Assembly (NCBI GenBank): GCA_036250195.1 | Contig: JAVHZZ010000001.1 | Coordinates: forward strand, 394,254,283-394,318,282 | Reading direction: 5' to 3' | Origin: Mixophyes australis | Taxonomy: Eukaryota; Chordata; Amphibia; Anura; Limnodynastidae | DNA length: 64,000 nt | Part shown: piece by piece, positions 45,385 to 56,995 of the stretch | Position numbering within the stretch: the first letter of the stretch is position 1 | Layout of the letters: each line of letters opens with the position of its first letter | Position numbers and translations under genes: made by a program | Notes under the pieces: generated by a model | What the model saw: only the letters and a program-made list of their open reading frames with translations | Told to the model about the DNA's origin: nothing | Databases searched by the model: none

Positions 45385-45745
45385 CCCCCCCCAAAAAAAC
45401 TGGGTATTTGCGTGTGAGATTCAGCAGCTGTTGCACACCCCAAAAAAAGGCTATGTATTATAATATTTAAATTTTTTTCACTATTTGTGAATCTGGAAAG
45501 GGTAATTCAGTGAAATCTATATTAAAAAGCGTGTTTGTGTGTGAGGGTCAGCAAGCAACCCCCAAAAAATGCTATAAATTTTAATATTTTAGATTTCCCA
45601 AAAACAGCCATATATTCTAATTTTTTTATTTTTTCAATACTTGTCAATTTTGAAAGGGTCATTCAGTGAAATCTATATTTGAAAAAAGGGTGTTTGGGTG
45701 TGGGGGGGTCAGTACGCAGCTGTGCACCCCAAAAAAGTAAACAGG
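45385..45745. repeat. Imperfect direct repeat, about 2-3 units
   Basis: GCAC(C)CCAAAAAA..GCTAT, followed by GGAAAGGGTAATTCAGTGAA and then GTCAGCA..CACCCC, recurs two to three times with indels (about 45420-45540, 45541-45700, 45700-45740). No coding meaning seen. Confidence 0.65.
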
Positions 45746-46739
45746 TTGTTCTTGTCTTTGCAGCAAAAGCCCCAATAAAATCTTAAAGTTGTTTGTTAGA
45801 ATTATATTGTGGAGCAGTGTCATAAAAATTGTAAGACAACATTCCCTCCTTTCCCTATCTCATTGGGCGATCCCCTGGTGTGGTAGCAGACAGATACAAT
45901 TAGCTCCAACCTGTTCAAGTAGCATTACTCCTCTTGGCAAACATGGATTACTGAGATCAGGAGCAGCCAAGTACCACTATTGGCAGTAGTACTACTGTTA
46001 CTGTTACGACCTCTACTAGTGTAAAGGTAATGCGGGAAGAAAGTTGATGGATGCATCCTCAAAATCTAAACACTATTTGTCAAATTCGGTCTCAAAGAAA
46101 ATATCAGCTCTTGATATAAGGAGGAAGATTAAGAACGAAATTTCTGATGAATGTGGTGATTTGTTCAATAAAAGGAAACTAGCTGACATTCCATATACTA
46201 CTCACAGTGTCAAGACAAGGCTCAGACTGGGTTAACAGAGGGCGGGGATTAGCCCGAGGTAGCATAAACGCTGAGGGGGCAGGTAAAAGAAAGTAAAAGT
46301 ATAGAAAGAGTTAACTCCACTGGGGGGCAGGGGTCAGCCAATCAGTAGGGACGTAGGAGGCAGAATTACAGGATTATAGTGGGGGAAGCAGGATAAGGTC
46401 CAGGTACCAGCAGTCAGCTTCCCCTTTCACTGCTTGGAGAGTTTTTGGAGAGCTTGCTGTCCTGCTGTCCTGGTGAGTACACATTGTGCAAACTGTTTTA
46501 TCCTGCATTGCATTTGACTTACTGTTTGTTGCTTTCCTTGCATGCGGTGCGCCCGGCCGCGAATGCGCAGTCGCAGACCGGGATTTCGGCGACAATTTTG
46601 GAGTCGGCCACTCCGGAGCACCCGTTCTCCCTGCCACTGCCACCAATGTTTTAATGGCCAGTGAAAATCCTCCCTCACCCCAGCGCCAGTCTGCCAGTGG
46701 GCCTGGGGGGGGGGAATCGCTGCAGGCTCTGCTGCTATA

Positions 46740-46925
46740 GTCGCTAACAGTAGGACAGGGCAACATATAATAATCCCCCCCAGTCTTCCAGCGCTACAGG
46801 GGGGAAAGCAATATTGCAGGGGCACAGTTAATAAGCCCCCCAATAAATCAGCCTCCCAGCGCAACAGGGGAGGAAAGCAAGATTAGCAAGGGCGCAGTTA
46901 ATAAACAACCCCCCCTTCCAACATT
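46740..46925. repeat. About 75-bp tandem repeat in the DIRS leader
   Basis: About two and a half units carry CAGTTAATAA, CCCCCC, CCCAGCGCAACAGGGGAGG and AAAGCAA. They lie in the untranslated leader. Confidence 0.75.
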
Positions 46926-47613
46926 TATTCATCCCCTGTGTCCCAGACTCTACCCGTGGCTTTGGGGACACAGGGCACAGTCACAAATCCCCCCACCAGC
47001 CAGGTTTCCCTTAGGCAGGACAGTCAAACCCCCCGCCCCCTCCCCCCTGCAGGGCTTCAGAGGTCAATGTTTTGTTACTCGCACAGACTATCTTTGTATG
47101 CATCATACATATTTCATAGACCCTATTCCGGCAGCAGAAGTTAAACACTGGTTAAGGCATATCAATTAAACAGAATCATTTACCTCTAGGAGTGAATCAT
47201 TTAAATGCAATAAGGTCTCCCAGCATCTAATGGGAAATATTTCAATTCTTCCTTATCCAATTGCGGACCCAACCTTTGCCTTAATACCTGCTATCCCCTT
47301 CCCCTCTTATGCTCCCTATTTTGCTGTTCCTACCTGTCCCAGTACTTACGGTTTAACCACAGGTGCCTTTGCTTCCACAGTTTCCATTGCTTCCATATCT
47401 CAGGGTCTGATTTCACGCAGACACCCGCATTAACCCTTCAGTGACATTAGGTTCTAGGAACGTGCAGACGGTGGCTGGAGGTCCACGCGTCCTCCCTGGC
47501 GGGTTCTCAGGGCACCCCCTGCGCGGTTGCCTTAAATTTAGTTAACCCACTCAGCAAGCTGGTGCGTTATGGCTCTTGAGCCCAGATTATTAGAGCATAA
47601 TTCGGAACTGTAA

Positions 47614-48640
47614 TTGCGTGCAGGGGCCTCGGTTCCTGGTCCAGGGAGCTCTCTTTCTGTTTCCTCCTCTGCAGGTTGGACTAGGCATACGTCATCGGGC
47701 CGGGGGTCCAAGCGCGCTTCTTATGCGGAAGTCGCCTCTACGGCCGCGGCAGGAACATCACCAGGAGCAGACGGTGGTGGCTACGAGCCAGTCGGTGAGC
47801 ATGCCAGTGTGAGGTCAGGTATGAGCCCTGAGTCAGGCTCTTCTTCCTCTGAGAGTGAGGTTCCAGCTAGGTCCAGGAGTTTGGACACAAGGTTGATAAG
47901 GCTGCTGGAGAGAAAGTTGAGTGGTACCTGCCGGCGAGCGGAGGTGGTCAATAAAAGCCTCAGTAACAGGTTGACGGGTGATGATGTGGTGCGCTGTTCC
48001 AATACAGCCGTCCTGCGGGACATGAGAAACAGGGTGTGTGACAAGATACGCACGGGCCGGTTTATAGATATGTTTGCCATTATCAACAAGGCTAAGGACG
48101 ATTTGGCAGCAGCAATGTCACGCTCTGGCGTGGGGGAGAAGATTTACTGAAGTTTTGCCAATTGTTTGGAGGGTTTCCTGGTGTCTGCAGCCTGTTATTC
48201 GGTGAGTAGGTTGGAGGAGCACATGAACATTATAAAATGCATTTTCTTGATACAGGGGATGCATACTCGCTCCAGAGGTAACATGTGGAGACGTTATGAT
48301 GAGGCATGTCGCAGGAAACAAGATGGTGTATTAATGATGGATTTGGTGTAAGGATATGGCAACTCCCGAACAGTTTGGCCTATCCCTTTTGAGGGAGATG
48401 TTTTGCATATAACGAGAGTCAGTGTGACAGGGGTGCGGCCTGTAAGCATAAAAACATGCCTGTGTCGCGTGTGGAGGAGGGCATCCCAGAAGGGAATGTC
48501 CTAAGAGGAGTGGCCCAGGTGCCACAGACAGACCCACCACAGGAGCTTCTGCGCGTTAAGGCTTTTTCTCCTATTGTGTTGTCTAAACTGGATAAATGGC
48601 TAGGTTGGTACCCCAATAGACTGGAGTCAGAGTTTTAAGG
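47614..48640 (+). pseudogene. DIRS-like gag remnant
   Basis: The open frame 47614-48150 starts with a serine- and glycine-rich leader. It then gives a helical segment ending CDKIRTGRFIDMFAII. After a stop at about 48150 another frame gives EEHMNIIKC..WRRYDEACRR, resembling the gag core of DIRS-type elements, which often reads W..YDE.FR. At about 48435-48480 a shifted reading gives a Cys..KHACVACGGGHP zinc-knuckle-like remnant. Three or more lesions prevent translation as one protein. Confidence 0.6.
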
Positions 48641-49920
48641 GATGGTTTAAAGCATGGGTTTAAATTGTCGGTAAGTGGAACTCTGGATACGGGGTCTCCT
48701 AGGAACCTGAAATCAGCTCTAGAGCTGCCTTTGGTTGTGCAGGAGAAAGTGTATAAAGAGAACGAGTTGGGCAGATTGTGTGGTCCCTTTGCTACCCCCC
48801 CACCGATTCAGGGCTCAGGGCTTGGTCATTTCCCCGGTGGGTGTAGTACCAAAGAAGGAAATGGGTAAGTTTAGGCTGATACAGCATCTGTCTAACCCGC
48901 ATGGTATGTCTGTGAATGACGCGGTTGCAGAATCTGAGGGCTTGGTGCAGGGCCGGATTAAGGGAATGGAGGCCCCTGGGCTAAGGGGGCCTCCATTCCC
49001 CTGTGAGGCCCCCCCCCCCCCCCCGTGATCCGAGCTGCCCGCTTACCTCCTTCTCCGGCGCGCTGTACGCTCTCTTCTGAGGAGATCTCGTGAGAGTGAG
49101 ACTCACGAGATCTCCTCAGTAAGGAGACTACAGCGCACCGGAGAAGGACGTAGTGAAAGTGCTCAGCAGCATTGATCGTGTCGGGGGTGCCCCCGCCCCC
49201 GACCGATCAATACTGCTGCTGAGCACTTTCAAGGGCCCCCTGGATGCCATAGGCCCCTGTGCTGTAGCCCAGTTAGCCCTATGGTTAATCCAGCCCTGGC
49301 TCGGTGGTGTTTCAATCCTTTGAGGATGCGTTGTTGATAGTCCAGCGCTGGGGAGCCCGGGGCATTGCTGGCGAAGCTCGATATTGAGTCAGCATTTAGG
49401 TTCCACATTTGCACCCATCTGCGTTTAAATACATGGGTTTTGTTTGCCGGATAGTTATTATGTGGATGAATGTTTGTCTATGGGATGTTCAATGTCTATG
49501 GGATGTCGCCTGCCGCCAATAATGTGGAGCTTCACTTGTTTACGGATGCGGCTTGCCCGTCTGGTTTTGGGGGGCTTCCCTGGATGGGGAGTGGTATGCG
49601 GCCCTGTGGCCCCCTTCTGGGCGTTAGGAAGGTTTCATGTGGAATCTCTTGTTGTGGAATTGTTACCAATTATTGTAGCAATGGAATTGTGGGGTAATCG
49701 CCTTTGTGATAAGATTGTAGCTTCCTGGTGTGATAATTTGGGGGTAGTGCATGCTATCAATAATTAGAAGGTTACCTCTCCTCCAGCGCTGAGGTTATTG
49801 AGGCATTTAGAGTACAAATGCCTATCGTTTAACATTTCCTTTAGGATGAGACATGTGCCGGGGTCTGATAATGATATTGCGGACGATATATCTAGATTTG
49901 ATTGGTTGAAGTTTCGTTAG
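48640..49920 (+). pseudogene. DIRS-like reverse transcriptase / RNase H remnant
   Basis: Before the MITE a broken reading gives GRLCGPF..PP and SPVGVVPKKEMGKFRLIQHL, the fingers region of a DIRS-type RT. After the MITE come KLDIESAFR (palm motif A) at about 49373-49400 and DECLSMGCSMS. An RNase H-like part with HLFTDAACPSGFGG follows at about 49535-49580, and then CDNLGVVHAINN (49723-49767). The YxDD palm-C box is not visible and is presumably lost. Not translatable. Confidence 0.7.
48940..49306. mobile_element. hAT MITE, 351 bp, with 8-bp duplication
   Basis: The element is 48948-49298, with TIRs CAGGGCCGGATTAA and TTAATCCAGCCCTG. The flanks GCTTGGTG (48940-48947) and GCTCGGTG (49299-49306) agree at 7 of 8 positions, the hAT duplication length. 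Inside are two long palindromes: GAGATCTCGTGAG..CTCACGAGATCTC at about 49081-49124, and GAAAGTGCTCAGCAGCA..TGCTGCTGAGCACTTTC at about 49155-49230. No transposase. It splits the DIRS RT between its fingers and palm regions. Confidence 0.9.
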
Positions 49921-49979
49921 CTAATGAGATTGGGGCTAATGAGATTGGTGTTTCATGCCCTGATTTTGTCTGGCAGATT

Positions 49980-50500
49980 CTAAGGCCAGCATAGTGTACC
50001 TTGCAAAGCATTCGGTAGCGCTGGGTACCTTGAAGAAATATCAGGAGGCTTGGTCGGCCTGGGAAGGGTTTTGTTTATCAAGGGAGGCTGAAGGTAAGAC
50101 TGATCTGCAGCGTATTATGTCTTTGGTGGGGTATTGTTTTCATGTGGGTAAATCAAATATGGTGTCAGATTTGGCAGGTATTTCCTTCTTTCTGCAGTTG
50201 CATGGTAGGCAGGATGTTAGTAAGCAGGTTTCGGTTCGCAGGGAATTAGGGGGTTGGGCTAGAATTTCTCCTGCAGTGGAAGACAGACGTAGGCCCATTG
50301 GTAAAGTATCGTTGGCTGGTCTTGTTAACATTATCCCGGCAGTAGCTAGCAATGCTTTTTAGGCTGCTTTGTTTAGGTTGCCGTTTGCTATGGCCTTTTT
50401 TCGGAACATTCGGAACAAGTGAGTTGGGGGAGTCCTCCAGACTGGCTAGCGGATCGGGGTCACTCCGCAAGAATGTTGTGGTAAAGAACGATATCATGGC
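49980..50500 (+). pseudogene. DIRS-like tyrosine recombinase remnant
   Basis: The 122-codon open frame at 49994-50362 reads VALGTLKKYQEAWSAWEGFC. This matches the start of the tyrosine recombinase core-binding domain in DIRS/Ngaro elements (the T.KKY...W..F pattern). The catalytic C-terminal domain with its Arg..His-x-x-Arg..Tyr is not recognisable beyond 50500, so the enzyme is truncated. This weak but consistent identification is what points to a DIRS-type element. Confidence 0.6.
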
Positions 50501-50639
50501 GTGTTAAATACATAGATTGAAGAAGGATCCGTTGGGTAGAGGGTGGTGGATGTCCTTGCATCGCAACAGGGACAATGCAGCTTGTCCAGTTGAGCTAGCT
50601 AGGTTGGATAGACATGGCCCCCTCCCCTGGTGGTAATTG

Positions 50640-52080
50640 GCTTAGACAACGTGATGGGTACCCCCTTGCAAAGTACCAGTTTTCAGCTGTTTACGGTGTC
50701 AACACCTTCATCAACATCTTCCTTGTATTTAGTATGTAGTCCACCATCAAATTATCAAATTCTAAATAATGCCTCTAATGCAATCCATGATTCCCAAGAC
50801 ACATCCCAGGATATTCACAGGCAAGCTACTCTGTCTATCGCTGGTTTGACAAAGAAACATACTGGTGTCAGTCTTTTGGAAAATTCAGGTATGTGATAAC
50901 AAAATGGCTCACTAAGACTCTCCTCAGGATTCCTCATTGCCGATAATGGAGTCAACATTGTGTGTGCATTACGACTTGGGGAATTTCAACATGTACCATG
51001 TTTTGCACACACAATAAACTTGGTGGTGCAGAGTTTCTTAAAAAAAATTAGAGGTCAATGCAGGAGATGTGATTCGTGGCCTGTAAACTTTCTGCCCACT
51101 TTAAACATTCCGTGACCGCCTGTAGAATATTGCAACGGCTGTAGTAAAAAAAATGTCATCTGCCATGCCACCAACTGAAGGAAGAGGTAGTAACAAGGTG
51201 GAATTCCACAGTTTATATGCTTTACCGACTAGAGAAACAGCAACAAGCCGTCAAGACCTGCACAGCAAACCATAAGATTGGGAGAGGGGGGACATGTTAT
51301 TTTACGCCAGCGCATTGGAGAATCCTTTCTGTTTTATGCAAGCTATTGAAACCCTTTGAAATTGTAACAACTTAAGTGAGCTCAGACACTGCCAGCCTAA
51401 GTCAATCATACCATTAATCAAACTATTGGAAAAGCAGCTGGAGAAGCTGAAGGAGGAGATAAAAGTTAGCCATTAAGCAAAGCATACTGGCCTTGTGGGT
51501 CAAGTTCTTTTTTCATTTCGCTAGGACCCAAGGGTTAGGAGCATCTTGAAATTGGATCACTACAATTTGGCAGCTCTTTGTGAGCAATCTGTCAGCTTAA
51601 GTTACAAAAGAAAGGCTTAAAATGTACTATTGATACCTCTACCATGTATCAATCGGATACACTTGTCTTAGTAGAATGGTGGAGTATTACTTTAATGATA
51701 AAGTAGAAGCTAGCATCTCAGACAGTCCCTTTGAATTCTGGGAGGGAAAATGGAAATTTGGAGCCCCTTGTAAAAACTAGCTATGGTGTACTTAAGCTAC
51801 TCATCCTCCAGTGTGTACTCGGAAAGAGTGTTTAGCGCAGTTGGGAACGTTGTGAGGGATCGTCGGAGGAGACAAAAATGTAGCAAAACTGGTAATTATA
51901 AAAATTAACTACAAATTAATTTAGGAATACTGTTCTTGCCATCAATTACCAACAGAATGTGTAGATTTCAGTATGAATGAATTAAAATTTTGTGATGATG
52001 ATGACCCTGACATCAGTCATGAGGATGATGATGAGCGTGATGACATTGTCAACATAGAGGAGGATGACTATTGTTAGCCA
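50640..52080 (+). pseudogene. Dead hAT transposase
   Basis: Plus-strand readings in shifting frames parallel the intact transposase at 25089-28082. Examples are QATLSIAGLTKKHTG (against QATLCITGFTNRHTA), VCALRLGEFQHVPCFAHTINLVVQSFL at about 50960-51030, WNSTVYML near 51200, and SSVYSERVFSAVGNV at about 51800-51850 followed by RDRRRR. It ends in an acidic tail (DDDDPD..EDDDE) at about 51990-52060. Many stops and indels. The order is colinear with the intact enzyme, so this is an older relative in the opposite orientation. No TIRs were identified. Confidence 0.85.
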
Positions 52081-52489
52081 AATGCCCATTAGTAATCTGT
52101 TTATAAAAAAAAATATCTATTCTGTCCAGTTCATCAACCAACAACCAAAATGTTCACTTTTGTGGGGGCCTGAACAAATCAAGCTTTTCAGCCACAAAAG
52201 TGGCAGGCCCTGTCACTGAAATGGTTGGTTTGTTAAACTATGTGCATTTTCCTTTTAATATAAGGGTGGGTGGGTCTGCCCAAGGGCAACTCCATTTTGC
52301 ACTCTTTTACATTTTGCCCTTGGTCTATCAGCTTGTGTAACAGTAAAACACTAAACATTAATTTATTCGACATTCATAAGGTCAACAACATTAGCCGACA
52401 ATTCAGTTGTCGACTGTATTATTAGGTAGCCAACTCACATGGTGGACAATTCAAATGTCAACAGTATTATCATAGGGTTATGAATAGGG

Positions 52490-52755
52490 ATGGTTAAGGG
52501 TGCCAACCTGGTCAATAGACTGAATCAATTTCTACTTTCTTTGCTACATTACGATCGAGTTGGCTTCATTCAGGCCAAGGAAAACACCAGACGAGCCTTC
52601 AATTTTATCTACATAATAGACTCCAGGAGATCTTCTACTATCATTCTCTCACTAAATGCTGATAAAGTATATGACAGAATATACTGGGGTTTCAGGAAAT
52701 TAAATCTTGAGTCATTTGGGGACTCTTGTTTACAAAAAATAAATCTTTCTTTTCA
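52490..52755 (+). pseudogene. L1/Tx1-type LINE RT relic, 5' piece
   Basis: The open frame 52490-52762 parallels the RT of the LINE at 19783-23644: LLHYDRVGFIQA.ENTRRAF, then IILSLNADKVYDRIYWGF against [16 protein letters not shown]. The upstream endonuclease is absent. It is interrupted from about 52756 by unrelated sequence. Confidence 0.85.
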
Positions 52756-53290
52756 TTTTTAAAGCATAATAAGCTCAAAGGTACTGAACAGAAAAAAGGA
52801 AGGGGAGAAAATATCAAACTGACAAGAGATACATAGTCAATATAATTAACACATTATAAACAAGGCAAATATGTATCTTATATTACACAAGGTGAGAAAA
52901 TCATGGAAAAACATGAGTAAGGGATGGGATAGAGAGTGTCCAAAAAATGGATATGGATCTATGGAAAAAGAAAGATTCAGTCTTGTAAAGGAAAGGGGCC
53001 CTGTAGTGTCCTGACCAGGGATTATATATTCCATAGGGTAGACCTGCCAAAGTCTGTTAATAATACAAAGTAAAGAAGGTGGTTCTAGAATAGAGTGCAT
53101 TCTTGCATGTTGTAGCACTGAGTATGTATGTTATTAATCTTTGTGTGTGTTTAATAAAATTGGGTATTTTGCGTGATAATAGGGCATAAGATAGAAAATC
53201 AGGGAGATGAAATTTTCGAGTTTAGAGTTTCAGGCAGTGCCAGCAAATGTGGTAGAAGGTACTTTCTTGTCCACAACATTACCATCAACT
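52756..53290. other. Unidentified insertion within the LINE relic
   Basis: This interval separates two colinear pieces of the LINE. It begins with T- and A-rich sequence that could be the reversed tail of another retroelement, but I could not identify it. No gene seen; the minus-strand frame 52846-53118 has no domain. Confidence 0.5.
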
Positions 53291-54965
53291 GGTGATTTTT
53301 AAACTCTGTTTGGTCCTTATATACTGAACTTTCAGCCAAATGTCATTTAATGGCATTCCCTTAGATACGGTGACTAAATGGAATGACACCAGGCAGGGAT
53401 GCCAATTATCCCCGATATTTGTCCTGGTGATTGAGCCACTTCTATCACCAATCGGGTCAAATCCAAGCATTAAGATAATGCAGGTAGACAACATCAACTT
53501 CAAGATTTCACTTTTTCATGGACTATCTTCCCCCAACCTTTCTCCAAAATGCAAGTTGACATAACACCTTGGTGTTGTCTTATCATCTCCTGACTGGGCA
53601 GGATCATAGCTGTTAAAATGAACATCCTTCCCAAATGGCTATATCTCTATCAAACTCTCCCAGTCACAACCTCTTGGCTTAATATTGAATCCGGCTTCCT
53701 CAATTCGACTGATCTGACTGCCCTGTTGGGCTTACCCAAAAAGCAAAGAGCCTGTGATACCAAATTGCTGACAACACTTAATTTCGCAACTAGACTCTGG
53801 AATCTTTACTCGTTAAAACTAAAGATCACGTCTTTTCTCTCCCCTGTGATTCCCATCTGGGGCAACTCTGTGTTCTTTTGGGGATCAACCATGACCAAAC
53901 TAACCTTAATTTCCAGCTGATTCCTGTGGAAACCTTCCCCCACAGAACTGCCATGAAGTGGAATGGGAAGGGATCTTGGCCTCCCACCAGATAAAGCCTA
54001 GGAGGACATGAGACTGGTCATGAGACTGAAAATTTCTAAATGCTCTAAAAGCTGTATCTTCACTAAAATAAAGAAAACTTCTTATAATGCTTACTGATGG
54101 TATTATATCACAAAAGGGGGTTTCCATCCACTCTACCTGATTGTTGGAAAAACTGTGGCTAAACAGACACCATGATTCATATTTGGTAGTCATGTCCTGC
54201 AATAATACCCTTTTGGGATAAAATAGATAGACTTATGAAAAACCTCTTTGGTCAAGGACCCTTGGATTTTCTTGTTATGTTACCCTCCCTAAAATCGCAA
54301 CAATTTTTTCTAGAAAACTAAGAGCAGTAGTTATATGTACAATAGCCAGAATTTGGAAAAATTTGCTGCCATTATCCTTTTTGGTGCTTAAATACTATTT
54401 TGGCATATAGCAGCCATGGAGAAAATAACTTACGACCCACACAGTAGAGACCATGCATTTTATCAGGTATGGGCTCCCTGGCTGATTGCTGAGAGCATTT
54501 TTCAACCTTCCTCCTTCTTTGCCTCTTGATCCCCAGACACTGACCCATGCACAGTGAAAACCCCTTCACTAATAACCCTCCCTAACTTTGAATTATTTTC
54601 TTGACTATATAACCAGCACTTTGTGACTACCCTCTAGTTACATTGAGGTGAACTGACATGATCACTGTCCTTCTCCTTACATTAGTCCTGTACCGTTACC
54701 CACCTTTCCTCCTTCCCGTTCATTACCTTCCATATATAATAACAGATTTTATTCATTCTTAAAATCTGGTCATATTTTAGTTATATACCTTAGTTTTCTG
54801 GTGATTTATTATTTACCCATTTTAAGGCATTTAGTGTTGGCTTTGGTACCCTTTTCCTTCTATGGTTTTCTGCTTACATTTCAAATATTCTGCTATATGA
54901 TCTTGTTATATGATTGACCAACCAAAATAAAGCTTTATAAAAATAAGAAAAAGAAAATGTATAGG
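53291..54965 (+). pseudogene. L1/Tx1-type LINE RT relic, 3' piece
   Basis: It continues the RT with NDTRQGCQLSPIFVLVIEPL (against [21 protein letters not shown]), a FADD-equivalent that is destroyed (LFHG), and MNILPKWLYLYQTLP. At about 54140-54220 it reads CWKNCG..MIHIW.SCP, the C-terminal zinc-knuckle-like motif. It ends near an A-rich tail at about 54935-54960. Several internal deletions and stops. Confidence 0.85.
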
Positions 54966-55481
54966 GTGATAACAAGAGTAAGAAGATCACTTGAATGCCC
55001 TTGAAGAATATATTTATTAAATAGGAAGATAAATTAAGCTGATTTTCATTATAAGCCTTTATCTATCAGAGAAATGTAAGTGCATTTGAAGGTTTTATAT
55101 AGATTGCTCCAATAAAAAGTATTCTTTACTATATATATATTTTTTGTGTGGGATATCTTTCAAAGTGGTAGACAAAAGTAATGTGAATAGTGTAATTTGC
55201 TCTTCAGCTATTTTAGTGTTACAAGTTTGGCTTCACGTCACAGAACACAAAGTGGTGTAAATTTCTTGTTACGGTGTACAATTCACTTAGAGCGCAAATG
55301 GTAATATTTGCTGTATTTTGCTTTATATCACAATGTGTATGCCCAGAATCGAACTACCCATCAGAAAACGCAAGTGTAATCAATTCATCTTTGAGTGCAA
55401 AGGCCAATTAAGACAGGCTACGATATTATGGGGGGGGGGGGGGGGGGGGACAGGAGGGGAATGCGCCTATGCACACAGACA

Positions 55482-55489
55482 GTGTACAG
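55482..55489. repeat. hAT target-site duplication, left copy
   Basis: GTGTACAG is repeated exactly at 57326-57333. Confidence 0.95.
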
Positions 55490-55926
55490 CAGTGCCGTAA
55501 CTAGCCATTTTAGTGCCCTGGGCGAGATAGGGAAGCGGTGCCCCCCATCTAAGTGGGAGTGTCAATTGTCGAGTGGGCGTGGTCAACCTACTGTGGGGGG
55601 CGTAGCTAGCTCTTTACAAGTTCTAGACCGCACTGAAACCACCTCCCTCCCCATTCTTCTCGGTCTGGCTTTGTAAGGATCTTTATGTAATAAGCCTCCA
55701 TAGATCAAAGTACTTTAAATGCAGCTATCACATGCTAGCTGTATAAAAAATGAATTGGTTATTGAAATAAAACTCACTGAAACAAATTAAAACAAATGTA
55801 ACAGTACCATCTGTATCACACTGCCCCTTCATCCCACTGTGCCCTCCATCACAGTTTCTCCTTTATCACACCGTGCCATGGAGCCATCTTTATCACATTG
55901 TGCCCCCTTATCACCATCACACGAAA

Positions 55927-55927
<1 letters not shown>

Positions 55928-55969
<42 letters not shown>

Positions 55970-56010
55970 ATATATCTATATATATATCTATATATATATA
56001 TATATACACA
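55928..56010. repeat. (TA)n microsatellite
   Basis: TA repeat with TATC interruptions inside the non-autonomous hAT. Confidence 0.95.
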
Positions 56011-56044
56011 CATACACACATACAATATAAAGAGCCTCCTAGTG

Positions 56045-56295
56045 TCCGCCATACCCTACAGAGAGCATTCCTGTGACCACCATACAATACAGAGAGCATT
56101 CCTATGACCGCTATACTATACAGAGAGCATTCCTATGACCGCCATACAATACAGAGAGCATTCCTATGACCGCCATACTATACAGAGAGCATTCCTATGA
56201 CCGCCATACTATACAGAGAGCATTCCTATGACTGCCATACTATACAGAGAGCATTCCTATGACCACCATACAATACAGAGAGCATTCTTGTGACT
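56045..56295. repeat. 31-bp minisatellite inside hAT
   Basis: About eight units carry GACCGCCATACTATACAGAG followed by AGCATTCCTAT, with mostly single-base differences (CAATAC/CTATAC, CCGCC/CCACC). Confidence 0.95.
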
Positions 56296-56569
56296 GCAAA
56301 ACAGATAAATACCTCACCTGAAATTAATAGACCCTACCATTAAATTAAAAAGCCCCAACAATAAATTTAATTGACCCACCAGCACCCCACAAATAAAATA
56401 GTACCCATTAAATAATTAGCCCCCACCTAAACGTCACCATTAAATTAATAGCCTACCTCCCACCCATGTACTAAGACACCTAACCTCCCTACCCTCATAT
56501 CACACATTAACACATCCCCCCCTTCCCTCACACATTATGGCAGCATACCCCCCCTTCCCTCATAAAGCA

Positions 56570-56995
56570 TAGCAGCATCCCCCCTCCATAATAGCAAGAT
56601 GCAGCACACATTCCTCCCCTCCATAATAGCAGCACATTCCCCCTCCTTAATAGCAGCTCACATCCCCTCCCTCCATAATAACAGCTTACATGCCCCTCTC
56701 CCCTCCCCTCCCCTCCCTCCATAATAGCAGCTTACATGCCCCCCTCCCTCCATAATAGCAGCTCACATCCCCCCCTCCCCTCCCCTCCATAATAGCAGCT
56801 CACATCCCCCCCTCCCCTCCCTCCATAATAGCAGCTCACATCCCCCCCTCCCTCCATAATAGCAGCTTACATGCCCCCCTCCCTCCATAATAGCAACTCA
56901 CATGCCCACCTCCCTCCATAATAGCAGCTCACATCCCCCCCCCTCCATAATAGCAGCTTACATACACCCCTCCCTCCATAATAGCAACACACATC
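56570..56995. repeat. About 30-bp C/T-rich minisatellite inside hAT
   Basis: About thirteen units carry CTCCATAATAGCAGCTCACA followed by a variable C-rich run. Length varies through the C-runs. Confidence 0.93.

Larger units (their letters stand above)
46230..50630 (+). mobile_element. DIRS-like tyrosine-recombinase retrotransposon relic
   Basis: In order on the plus strand: a GC-rich leader (46230-47600), a gag-like frame with a zinc-knuckle remnant (47614-48640), reverse transcriptase fragments (48640-49500), an RNase H-like stretch (49500-49920) and a tyrosine-recombinase-like segment (49980-50500). This order, without an integrase, is that of DIRS/Ngaro elements. It is broken by many stops and frameshifts and by a hAT MITE at 48948-49298. 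I did not identify the terminal repeats. Confidence 0.75.

Noticed and set aside
46427..46864. Overlapping 145- and 130-codon minus-strand frames
   Set aside because: They lie antisense to the GC-rich leader of the DIRS-like element and have no recognisable domain.
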